A program made the position numbers and the translations under genes. Source: Perognathus longimembris pacificus (taxonomy: Eukaryota > Chordata > Mammalia > Rodentia > Heteromyidae). Taken from it: a DNA stretch of 64,000 nucleotides. The notes below the pieces were generated by a model. That model saw only the letters and a list, made by a program, of their open reading frames with translations, was not told the DNA's origin and ran no database searches. This document shows positions 44,607 through 54,398 of the stretch, piece after piece. The first letter of the stretch is position 1, and each line of letters begins with the position of its first letter. The DNA is taken from assembly GCF_023159225.1 (NCBI RefSeq), contig NW_025958713.1, positions 78,120 to 142,119 on the forward strand, read 5' to 3'.

Positions 44607-46490
44607 AATGGTTTGTTAAAACACTAAATTACTAAATTAAATGGGAGAATTATACCCCTTCTGTCCTGTTAATATTTTTTCTCACGCTTTATTTGTACAA
44701 AATTTTTAAAATTTGGACTGTAATATCTTTTCTGTAGCACAGTGGTTCTGGAAAAAGAGAGAAAAAAGAGCTTTTGCCCAAGTTAAGTGAAAAGACCCTT
44801 TATCAGGTGCTTGGCACGGACCCGAACCAATGTTGACATGGGGTCGAGGATATGTCTGTGTTTTTTCACAGGATGAAAATAACGCCCGCTGCCTACCTGA
44901 GCATTGTGTGGGATTTTGGAAGCTTATCAGAATGGTACAAGCGCTGACTCACTGGGCTTACATGCCAGATTCAAAGATTGTACACCCTGCGATTTGGGAA
45001 GGAACTAAGGTGTTCATTCATGTCAAAAGATCAACATACAGTACGGCTCCAGATCCTTTGGTTCAATACATTAAAATGGGAAACTTTGCAGCTTCTGGCA
45101 TTGGAACCCCTTTATGTTTTACAACTGACTCCAACAGCTATATTCCAGGCTGCGCTACAATGCAATCCATATATCATCGACTTTGGATTCCTGATAACAA
45201 TGAAGTGTATAATATATGAATGACTTCATTGCCTACTGGGTTCCCTGAACATGCTAATTCTACATCGTCCTTCATGATACCTCACTGCATCAATTTTTCT
45301 CAAATTGTAGAATCCATGGGAGAACCCACATAAAGTGTAGACATGAACATCCTCTTATAACCAATATTTCAGGAACTAATTCTCAACTGATGGAATGATT
45401 GGGAGCCAATCTCCCAACAAGAACAACCCAGGTCTGTGGTGGATGAATGGACACCCTCAATGTCATGTCGGGATGTTAGTGGCTGCCCTAAATAACATCT
45501 CCTGGCCCACTTCTTCCTTTTAAAAAAATTATTATCAGTTGTGTAGCACCTCCTTATGCCATTATGTATGGACCTTTTAATATTTCTATAGGAGCCATGT
45601 ATTTCAAGGTTACTTGTACTAACCGTTCTTTTACAAATTGCTTGCATAGTGGTCTTACTGATTGTATAAGTGTTATTAAGCAGCCTCCATTTTTTTATGC
45701 TTCCCGTGAACATATCTGATGCTTGGTATGAAGAAACAGGTATTCAAGTGTTAAAAAATTTGAAAGATCTCATGCGCCCTCGATGATTTATAGGACTATT
45801 GATTGCAGGCATTGTCGCCTTCATTTCCTTGGTTGCCTCTGCTGCAGCAGCTACTGTGGCTTTAACACAAAGTATGCAGACAGCTCACTATGTTAATCAG
45901 CTTGCTCATAAAACTACGCAAGCCCTACACTTTCAAGGCAGGATTGATGATAAGGTAAAACAAAAATTAGAAGCATTGTATGAATTTGTGTTGTCTCTGG
46001 TAGAACAAATTCACGATTTACAAACTTTGCAATGGGTGAACTGCCATGCTGAGTTTGACTTTATTTGTGTAATCCTACAAAAATAAAATGGGTCAAGCTA
46101 TCCTTGGGAACAAGTTGTAGCAAATCTTAATGGTATTTGGCACCATAATAATTTGTCTTTAGATCTTTTTCAACTCCACAGGCAAATAGCCGGACAAGAA
46201 CAAGCTCTACCTCTGGACACTGAAGTGGCAAAGAATGCAAACGAATGGTTTGAACAATTTCAACACTATGTCCCTTCTTTGACTAATGTTAAGTGGCTAC
46301 TAATGACATCGCTCAACCCGGGGATAATTTTACTGGTGGTTTTCCTATGCCTTCCTTGCATTGTACGTATATTGCAAAACTCTTTTATGAGTTTAGCCAG
46401 AAAGTTCCATAAGATCAAGCTCCAAGTAAATGAATTTCCCCCAAGAGGAACTAAAGCCAGAGACGGGTAAGAGGGGGTGCCAGTCTGACT
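44607..46490 (+). pseudogene. Integrase end and env remnant (right ERV)
   Basis: Starts with the last part of integrase (WGRGYVCVFSQDEN near 44840), joined at about 44607 to the non-coding block; pol upstream is deleted. Env pieces follow: surface subunit 44880-45219, further pieces to about 45780, fusion-peptide/heptad region 45799-46086 and membrane anchor (IILLVVFLCLPCIVRIL at about 46324-46374) ending at 46470. Several stops and shifts are present. Unlike the sister ERV, the membrane anchor is retained. It would have been a betaretroviral envelope precursor and is now non-functional. Confidence 0.8.
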
Positions 46491-46616
46491 AACCTATGAC
46501 TGGGCCTTCAGCTTTGTTCTGAAGAAGATCCAGGTGAAGGGTAAGGCAGACAAGGCGTCCCACCCAACCTAAGACAGGCGGTTTGCGTCTTTAAACACAG
46601 ACGTGGCGGGGGGCGG

Positions 46617-47261
46617 TGTAGGAAGCGGACAGCAAAGTTCATTCTGTCATCTGACTATGTTGTTATCTCAAGGAACATGCAAGGACATGGCTTACTTGAA
46701 AAACAGTGAAAGAGCACTAATCAGAGATAATTTACTATATCCACAAGTGTCTGTTTTATGTTAACCAATTTTATCTTGTCTTTCCTGCCACCTGGTATTG
46801 ATGATTTCAAAGCCTTTTTCTTTTCTTTTTTTTTTTTTTTGGCCAGTCCTGGGCCTTGGACTCAGGGCCTGAGCCCCATCCCTGGCTTCTTCCCGCTCAA
46901 GGCTAGCACTCTGCTACCTGAGCCACAGCGCCCCTTCTGGCCGTTTTCCATGTATGTGGTGCTAGGGAATCGAACCGAGAGCTTCTTCATGTGTAGGAGG
47001 CAAGCACTCTTGGCACTAGGTCATATTCCCAGCCCCCTTTATGTTTTCTTGAACTTTAGTAAACTTATGCCATTCCCTGGTTCCCAAACTGCATATAAGC
47101 TGGAAGTTAAGAATAAATGGGATTGCAGGCTTTAGTTACAGTCTTGAGCTGCAGACCTCCCGACCCCCATCAATTGTTGTTTGTCTTTTGTATCTTGTCT
47201 TGTATTTTTCTTCTTCTTTAGTCCTTGTCCCCTCAATTATGATTCCTTTTCGCTGCCGGCA
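46617..47261 (+). mobile_element. ERV 3' LTR (right ERV), split by a SINE
   Basis: TGTAGGAAGCGG start after a G-rich tract (GGCGGGGGGCGG), AATAAA near 47111, end at GCTGCCGGCA. Contains the SINE at 46830-47036. Flanked downstream by 17-bp satellite. Confidence 0.75.
46830..47036 (-). mobile_element. IDL-Geo-like SINE in the LTR
   Basis: Reverse complement of 2547-2756 at the equivalent LTR position: poly-T, then GGCCAGTCCTGGGCCTTGGA, ending with CCCAGCCCCC. Confidence 0.85.
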
Positions 47262-47563
47262 GGCTCCATCATGAACCCACTGTTAAACTGTCACACATAT
47301 TGCCACTTCAAACCAGTTATGACCACAAGCCTGTTGGGACCACACATCCACTGAAACCTTATGCCCATTATGAACTAAGATACCTACTTATTGTGACCTC
47401 ACACCATTTAGGACCTCACACTCATTAGGACTAATGCCCTCTGTGATCTCTAAGCCATTAGTACCTCACATGCATTGTTGCTTCATAATTCTCATCAGTA
47501 GCATACACATTTTTTACTTTATACCCATTAGGATCACATGCTAATTAGGATCTAACATTCATT
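47262..47563 (+). repeat. 17-bp satellite segment
   Basis: About 300 bp corresponding to 34940-35215 of the main array and, inverted, to 2020-2320. It stops abruptly at the gag remnant beginning near 47564. Confidence 0.8.
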
Positions 47564-48109
47564 AATGCCCGGGCAGTGAAAGTTGGCCAAAGTAACTTAG
47601 AACGTTTCTTTTACTTTATTGAGGAAGCATGCCCCCAGTTCCTGGAGGAAGGAACCAATAACTTGCTAGAAAATTGAAAAATAAAAAATTAAAAAAAAAA
47701 GGGAACATTATGATGCAACTGGCCCTGAGAAAACCTCAGTGGATGCTATTATTCTTTGGTATCTGGTCCAAGATTGCTTAGATCTTAGCCATGAATAGAT
47801 TAAATTCGATCAGTGGATTGGAGAATCTGAACAGGGACCTGATGAGTGTTGCCCAGCTCTGGCAGCGTATGCTGCTGCCTGGGAAGAGCTGAGAAAATTA
47901 ACAAGACCTGAACCCACTGAGGTAGACATTAAGGAAGACTCAGATGGCTCAGACTCTGAGGAGAAATTATTCAATGAGCCTATTAAAGATAGATTGACCT
48001 ATGTTGAGACTATGTTAAAATCAGTTAGAGCTCTATTGTCACAGCTTCATCCAGAACAACAAACTCCTTTAAAGGGAGTCCTGGCCGACTTACAGCTCTC
48101 CTAGGTGCA
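47564..48109 (+). pseudogene. Gag remnant of the sister ERV
   Basis: The frame reads ARAVKVGQSNLERFFYFIEE, then GPEKTSVDAIILW and a long acidic matrix-adjacent region (EVDIKEDSDGSDSEEK, about 47920-47970). It begins mid-matrix with no start or 5' LTR, has stops at about 47671 and 47789, and ends at a stop near 48104. Capsid and nucleocapsid are absent. Confidence 0.7.
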
Positions 48110-50050
48110 GGCTGCTAGCAGGGGGAAGGGACCTGAGGCTAGGGAAATGCTAACACCACCGAGGTAACTTCTCCTGACTGAGCGCTCTATTTTCATCCAC
48201 CAGGACAGATTTGAAACCCCAACCAGGGTGAGTGACCATTAGCCTGGAGCTTACATTTTTCCATAAATCCACTGGGCTAGGTCAAGGAGATCAGCAACTG
48301 TGGGTGTTTGGAGATAACTGTTCTCTAGTTCAGCTCAGCTGGTTGCTCATCAAGTCTAAATTGTTTCAGGAAAGCTGCTCAAGTTTGAGCCCAATCATAT
48401 ATATTTGGAATATTTTGCAGGACATACCTAACTTCTATGAGCGCTCAGGCAGATGAAGTTCTCTCTGTCTCTTTTTCTGTCTCCCTCTAAACTCTGCCTG
48501 CCTGCCTGTGACATAGAATGGGTATTGATATTTCTTTAACATCTGCTTTAAAAGACTCAAAGAAAGGTTTTCTATTCTTGTTATTGATGTTTGAGTTTTG
48601 GAGATTCAGTTAAATTCTGCTTGTTTGGCTAAATCATAAACTTTCTCTAGCATTGAGCACATGGTAGACAATAGGATTGGATGGAGTGAAAGCCTGCCCA
48701 TCCCCCAGGTAACAAGCATGCCAAATTCCTGGAGGCTGGGCAGAGTCCTGTGGCCTTGCATTTCAAAGGTGCCTTACAATTCAAATGCTGGAAGATGAAG
48801 GTGTCTTACTGTGAGCTCACTGTCTGTGTTCATACCCTGTCTCCCATATACTCTGTTTGTGAGCTAAACTGGTTTCTCAAAATGTGGCTTCTCGGATGAT
48901 CTGAAAATTTTGGTTTGCTGAAAAGGTTTTTTTTTGTTGTTGTTTGTTTGTTTGTTTACTATCTAACCACGTGGTTCTAGAATATAGGCAAAATAATATC
49001 ATTTGCCACTGGAATTCCAGAAAAACTTACATGGCCAATTAAAGAACAATTCTAAGCACGCCCCAAAACGTGTGCACATTGTCTGTATGTGTATGTATGT
49101 CTATGTCTATGTCTATGTGTTGGTAAAACTTAAAAACAAAACATAAAACAGGTTTTATGCCTAAACTGATATGTTTGGGAGCAAACAAATGTGTCTAAGA
49201 AAAACTCCAAAAGGTTTTAATATACAGCACGTGATGTAAGTACAATAATGTACAACCAGTGTGTTATTCTGTATGTCTATCTGTGCTAAGAGTCAGGTGT
49301 ACATCTAATCCTGACAATTCTTGGGTATAGACTAAGATTTTGCTTCTCCATTTTTTTTCTCTTTTTTCGCGGTGCTCTCATAAACTCTTTAAGATCAAGG
49401 GACCAGAGTCATTTTGAAATAACTGCACAGGTGTGACTATTAACCTAAATTTTCCGGACCCCAAATTAACATTTTGCTTTATAAGATACAGGTTGACATG
49501 TGTGCTAGCTGAGTGGACCGTGGCAGTCTATGGCTACAGAAAGCTGCCTCCACAGTCGGCTCCCAAACTGGGAGTTGTTTGTGATTCAGAAACTGCTACA
49601 GAGAGCAGACTTGGTTAGCCTTCAATCTGTGTGGATTTTGTGACTAGAAAGATGGTTAAAGGCGCAAGCCTTCTAAAATCTGTTTTAAAATGCCCTTAAC
49701 CAGTCTGTGTAGAAATTTACAGGCAACAAGCAGGAAATGTGACACCCTATCCAGGGAACTCTACTAAAGAATTATCCAGATGCAAACCATCTCTCCTGCT
49801 GGCCTGCTAATTTGGGATGGAAGACGCAGCCACTTCAGATCCACTGAAGCTGAGACTTTTATTGTTATTCATTTGTTTTCTCTTTCACGTGCCAGTAAGG
49901 TAAGGTTAAATAATATGATTAGATTTAATGGCACATGGACCCCATTCAGTCTGCTGTTCTTTAAGTGTTACAGCAAAACTCTGGCAACTACTTGTTGGTC
50001 AATTCTTAGCAACTTAACAGGTAAACTCTACTCCTTTTGTTCTCCTGTTG
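48110..50050 (+). other. Non-coding ERV interior, partly shared with the right ERV
   Basis: 48110-49044 corresponds to 43521-44606. 49045-50050 is present only here. No convincing coding frame is seen; a (TATG/TCTATG) simple repeat lies at about 49085-49130. The palm part of reverse transcriptase is absent. Confidence 0.55.
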
Positions 50051-50119
50051 GTTTAATTGGAAATAAAAAGGGCTTTTATGGCTAAGACTCTTTGGACAGT
50101 TCAAAGCCAGCCCAGGCAG

Positions 50120-50760
50120 AGAAAAATAAAAATCCCTCTTGGTCATATTTTGGGTCCTTATTATTTTACTAGTCAGAAATTACAGGTTAAGACTTCTCAT
50201 TTGCGTACTTTGCATGATTTTCAAAGACTTCTGGGAGATATTAATTGGCTTCACCCTTATCTTAAATAGTCCACAGCTAAATTAAAACCCTTGTTTGATC
50301 TATTAAAGGGGGACCCTGACCCTATGTCTCCCAGAGAAATGACAACTGAAGCAGCAGAAGCCTTGAGCATAGTAAATTCTGCCATTTCTTCCCAACATGT
50401 AAATTATATAGATTACTCAGCCCCTTGGGAAGCTTATATTTTAACTACACCTCATTCTCCAACAGTGGTCTTCTGGCAGAAGGGACCCCTTTTGTGGCTT
50501 TCCTTGCCTGCTACTCCTTCAAAAGTATTAATTCCTTATTATGAATTGGTAGCCACCTTAGTCCATATGTGCCATGTGGAATCTTGTAAGTATCTGGGAT
50601 GAGATCCACAGGTTATTTATATCCCCTATACTTTACAACAACAAGAATGGCTTTATAGTCTTTATGATTCCTGGGTCATTGCCTGGGAAAATTTTGTGGG
50701 CACAATTTCACATCATTATCCCTCTAACAAGTTACTTCACTTTGCCTCTTCTTACCATTA
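50120..50760 (+). pseudogene. pol: Reverse transcriptase thumb/connection remnant
   Basis: Motifs [20 protein letters not shown] (about 50191-50250) and DYSAPWEAYILTTPHSP (about 50413-50463) are those of the thumb and connection of betaretroviral RT. A TAG at 50267 and a frameshift near 50590 break it. The palm with the YxDD active site and essentially all of RNase H are missing; integrase sequence begins near 50775. Confidence 0.75.
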
Positions 50761-50817
50761 AGGGAGGGCAATGGTATTACGGATGAGGCTACCCAAATTT
50801 TTCTTTCTCAAATTGAC

Positions 50818-51693
50818 TTGGCAAAGCAATCGCATGCTGCCCACCATCAAAACAGTCGTGCCCTACGACAGCAATTTCATATTACTCATGAGGCAGCTCG
50901 TCAAATTGTAAAAACTTGTCCCAACTGTGCTACCTTCCTGCCTGTGCCCTCCAATGGCATTAACCCTCGAGGCTTAGTGGCCAACCATGTTTGGCAAATG
51001 GATGTTACCCACATCCCCTCTTTTGGACGGCTCTGCTTTGTCCATGTTGCAATAGACACTTACTCTAATTTTATTATGGCTACACCTCTTAGCGGGGAAG
51101 CTGGCAAATATTGTATCTCCCATGCCTTATGCTGCTTTGCTACTATGGGACTTCCTAAACAAATTAAAATAGACAATGGTCCGGGATATGTTGGACAAGC
51201 TTTTCAAACTTTTTGCAAATCTTACCAAATTGTTCACTCTACAGGAATTCCCTATAATCCTCATGGTCAAGGAATAGTCGAACGGGCCAACGGTTTGTTA
51301 AAACACCAAATTTCTAAATTAAAAGGGGGGGAACTATACCGCTTCTCTCCTGTTAATATACTTTCTCATACTTTATTCATACTAAATATTTTAAATTTGG
51401 ACTGCAATGGCCACTGCACAACACAGCGGTTCTGGGAAAAGAGAGAGCAAAGAGCTTTTGCCCAAGTTAAGTGGAAAGATCCTTTAACAAGTGCTTGGCA
51501 CGGGCCCGATCCGGTATTGACATGGGGTCGAGGACATGTCTGTGTTTTTTCACAGGATGAAAATGATGCCCACTGGCTACCTGAGCATTGTGTTCGGAAT
51601 GTGGAAACTCAACAGAATGGTACAACCAGTGACCCACTGGGCTTATGTGCCAGATCCACCGATTGTGTACCCTGTGACCTGGGAGGGAGCTGA
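50818..51693 (+). CDS. pol: Integrase frame with intact HHCC and DD35E motifs
   Basis: A 291-residue frame; the first ATG is arbitrary because the frame is open from about 50776. Zinc-binding residues H6, H10, C34 and C37; catalytic D62 (WQMDVT), D119 (KIDNGPG) and E155 (QGIVERANG) with exactly 35 residues between the last two. The C-terminal DNA-binding region (WGRGHVCVF) follows, and the last part overlaps env in another frame. Integrase inserts retroviral DNA into chromosomes as part of Gag-Pol. Here the upstream pol is broken, so expression is unlikely. Survival of every catalytic residue may just reflect recent decay. Confidence 0.75.
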   Translation: MAKQSHAAHHQNSRALRQQFHITHEAARQIVKTCPNCATFLPVPSNGINPRGLVANHVWQMDVTHIPSFGRLCFVHVAIDTYSNFIMATPLSGEAGKYCISHALCCFATMGLPKQIKIDNGPGYVGQAFQTFCKSYQIVHSTGIPYNPHGQGIVERANGLLKHQISKLKGGELYRFSPVNILSHTLFILNILNLDCNGHCTTQRFWEKREQRAFAQVKWKDPLTSAWHGPDPVLTWGRGHVCVFSQDENDAHWLPEHCVRNVETQQNGTTSDPLGLCARSTDCVPCDLGGS

Positions 51694-53035
51694 GGTGTTC
51701 GTGCATGTCAACGGATCAGCATACGGTACAGCTCCAGACCCTTTTGTCCAGCACGTTAAGATGGGAGATTTTGCAGCTTCTGGCATTGGAACCCCTTTAT
51801 GCTTTACAACTGACTCCAACAGTAATATTCCAGGCTGTACTGTAATGCAATCCATAAATCATAGAATTTGGATTCCTGATAATAGTCAAGTATATAATAC
51901 ACGAATGACTTCATTGCCTACTGGGTTTCCTTTACATGCCAATTCTACCTCGTCCTTCATGATACCTCGCTGCATCAACTCCTCTCAAATTGTAGAATCC
52001 ACGGGAGAAATGCACCCCGTAAAGTGTAGACATGATCACCCTTTTATAATCAATATTTCAGGAACTAATTCTCAGCTGATGGACTGGTCTGGAGCAAATC
52101 TCACGAACAAGTACAACCCAGGTCTGTGGTGGATGAATGGACGCCCTCAACGCCATGTCTGGATGTTAGTGGCTGCCCTGAACAATATCTCCTGGCCCAC
52201 TTCTACTTCTGTAAAAAATGTTATGAGTTGTGTAACACCCCCTTATGCTATGTATGGACCTTTTAATATTTCTATATGAGCCATGTATTTCAATGTTACC
52301 TGCACTAACTGTTCTTTTACAAATTGCTTGTACAGTGGTCTTACTGATTCTGTAATTATTATTAAGCAACCACCATTTGTTATGCTTCCTGTAAACTTAT
52401 CTGAAGCTTGGTATGAAGAAACAGGTATTCAAGTGTTTAAACATTTAAAAGAGCTTATGCGCCCTAGACAATTTGTAGGGCTATTAATAGCAGGCATTGT
52501 AGCCTTTATTTCCTTAGCTTCCTCTGCTGCAGCAGCTACTGTGGCTTTAACACAAAGTGTGCAGACAGCTCACTATGTTAATCAGCTTGCTCATAATACT
52601 ACGCAAGCCCTGCACTTTCAAGGCAGGATTGATGATAAGGTAGAACAAAAATTAGAAGCATTGTATGAATCTGTGTTGTCTCTGGGAGAACAAATTCGTG
52701 ATTTACAAACTTTGCAACGGGTGCGCTGTCATGCTGGGTCTGACTTTATCTGTGTGACCCTCCATAAATATAATGGGTCCTTGGGAACAAGTTGTAGCAC
52801 ATCTAAATGGTGTTTGGCACCATAATAATTTGTCCTTAGATCTCTTTCAACTCCATAGGCAAATAGCTGGACTAGAACAAGCTACGCCTCTGGACTCTAA
52901 AGTGGCAGAAACAGCAAAAGAACTGTTTGACATTGCTCGGCCCAGGGATACTTTTGCTGATGGCTTTTCTATGCCTTCCTTGCATTGTACGCATATTGCA
53001 AAACTCTTTCATGAGTTTAGCCAGTCAGCTGCATA
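51536..53035 (+). pseudogene. env: Env remnant (sister ERV)
   Basis: Betaretroviral-type envelope frame overlapping the end of integrase. The surface subunit is open from 51536 to an in-frame TGA at 52277-52279; the frame then continues from 52283 through a basic cleavage-like RPRQ (about 52463), a hydrophobic Ala-rich fusion-peptide-like segment and a heptad region. A frameshift near 52773 follows, and the distal transmembrane part is rearranged: the membrane anchor retained in the right ERV (about 46324-46374) is missing. Three independent lesions therefore disable it. Confidence 0.85.
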
Positions 53036-53236
53036 AGATCAAGCTCCAAGTGAATTAATGTTCCCCCGAGAGGAACTGCAGCCAGAGACGGGTTTGAGGG
53101 CGGGGCCAGTTTGACCGACCTAAGACAGGGCCTTCAGCTTTGCTCTGAAGATGTTCCCGATGATGGGTAAGGCAGCCTAGGTGACCTACCCCATTAAGAC
53201 AGGCGGGTTCGCTTCTTTAAACAAAGACGGGGGAGT

Positions 53237-53690
53237 TGTTGGGAGCCAAACTTGCAGCTAAATTCTTCCTGACCTCTGGCTGTGTTTTCAAGGACGTGCA
53301 AGGACATGGCTTAATGGAAAACTGGAAATGCTTTACTATGTCTGCCATGAGTCCATTCTTATGTTAACCAAACTCATCCTGTCTTAGCTACCATCAGGTA
53401 TTGCTCTGGGCTCCATTCCTATTTTAACCAAACTCTTCCTGTCTTAGCTATGTCAGGTATTGCTAACTCCAAGCCTTTTTGTGTTCTGGAATTTTAAGCC
53501 TATTCTATTTCCTGATTTTCAAACTGCATATAACCTGGAAGTTAAGAATAAACCTGGCTGCAGTCTTGAGTTAAAATCTTAAGTTGCAGTCTTCCCGAAC
53601 CCCATCTTTGTCTCTTGTCTTGTATTTTTCCTTTTCTTTAATCCTCGCCCGCCCTCTTTCAGGATTCCCTTTTCACTGCCGGCTGACTTG
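53237..53690 (+). mobile_element. 3' LTR of the sister ERV
   Basis: Starts TGTTGGGAGCC after a purine tract (GACGGGGGAGT), with a CATATAA box near 53526 and AATAAA near 53549, and ends near CACTGCCGGC. Its U5 matches that of the LTRs at 46617 and 2321. A short direct duplication (ATGTTAACCAAACTC/ATTTTAACCAAACTC class) lies at about 53352-53430. The exact 3' end is uncertain. Confidence 0.7.
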
Positions 53691-54184
53691 GCAGAGGAAT
53701 CTGAGCAGAGAAGTCGGAGCAGTACAGAAGCTCTTGAGACCTGCCAGAGGCTTTAAGAAAGGTGAAAGTGAAAAACAAAAGATTGTCACCCCAGGGCCCA
53801 CTTTCACTTTTCTTATTGTAATTCTTATGGTTCTGTTTCTCTCTCTTGATATCAAACTTTTCCTGTCATTCAACCCCCTCCAATCAGAGGTGTAGCTCAG
53901 GCCCCTCATTATGAAGATATTGACCAGTTTCACTTAGTGTAGTGCAGTAGGGAATCTAAATTGGTCCCCAGTCCAGAGAATAGCCCACCCTCAACACAAA
54001 CAAATCTAGGAAAAAGTAACCACAAGAGAAACCTAAAAGTATAACCACTATTTGTAGTCACTAATTGCACATTTTGCTTCTGTAAATTGCTTGGCTGCTA
54101 GGGACCTAGGAAACTTTATGCTGTTAAGACCCTATGCTCACTCCACTGCCAGGAAACAGACTCCCTAACCAGTTTCTTGGGGTG
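53691..54184. other. Unassigned sequence after the LTR
   Basis: No recognised gene. It may be ERV leader (if the LTR is also a 5' LTR) or flank; the sequence right after the LTR (GACTTGGCAGAGGAATC) is not a primer site I know. Confidence 0.35.
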
Positions 54185-54398
54185 TGAGGTACTAATGTGT
54201 GTTAAGCTACAATGAGTGTTAGGTCATTATATGCGTGAGGTCACAATATTCATGAGGTCCTAATTTGCGATGTTACTATCAAGTGTTAGCTCTCAATGGG
54301 CATGAGGTCCTAAGATTTTAAGTCACAATTGGTGTGTGGTCACAATGGGTGTGAGGTTCAAATTTTTGTGGAGTCATAATGAGAGGGAGTTCACAAAG
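54185..54398 (-). repeat. 17-bp satellite (inverted segment)
   Basis: The reverse complement follows 36893-37106 of the main array unit for unit. It joins the next satellite directly at about 54399. Confidence 0.85.

Larger units (their letters stand above)
43238..47563. repeat. Right arm of the 4.3-kb inverted repeat
   Basis: Inverted, near-identical partner of 2020-6344. The arms share the SINE in the LTR and the env lesions, so the duplication is younger than those changes. Outside the arm, the SINE continues intact to 43202, and 47564 continues into another ERV. Confidence 0.9.

Noticed and set aside
53584..53895. 103-codon frame with a hydrophobic C-terminal segment
   Set aside because: Begins inside the LTR and has no homology I recognise; the hydrophobic stretch is likely chance.
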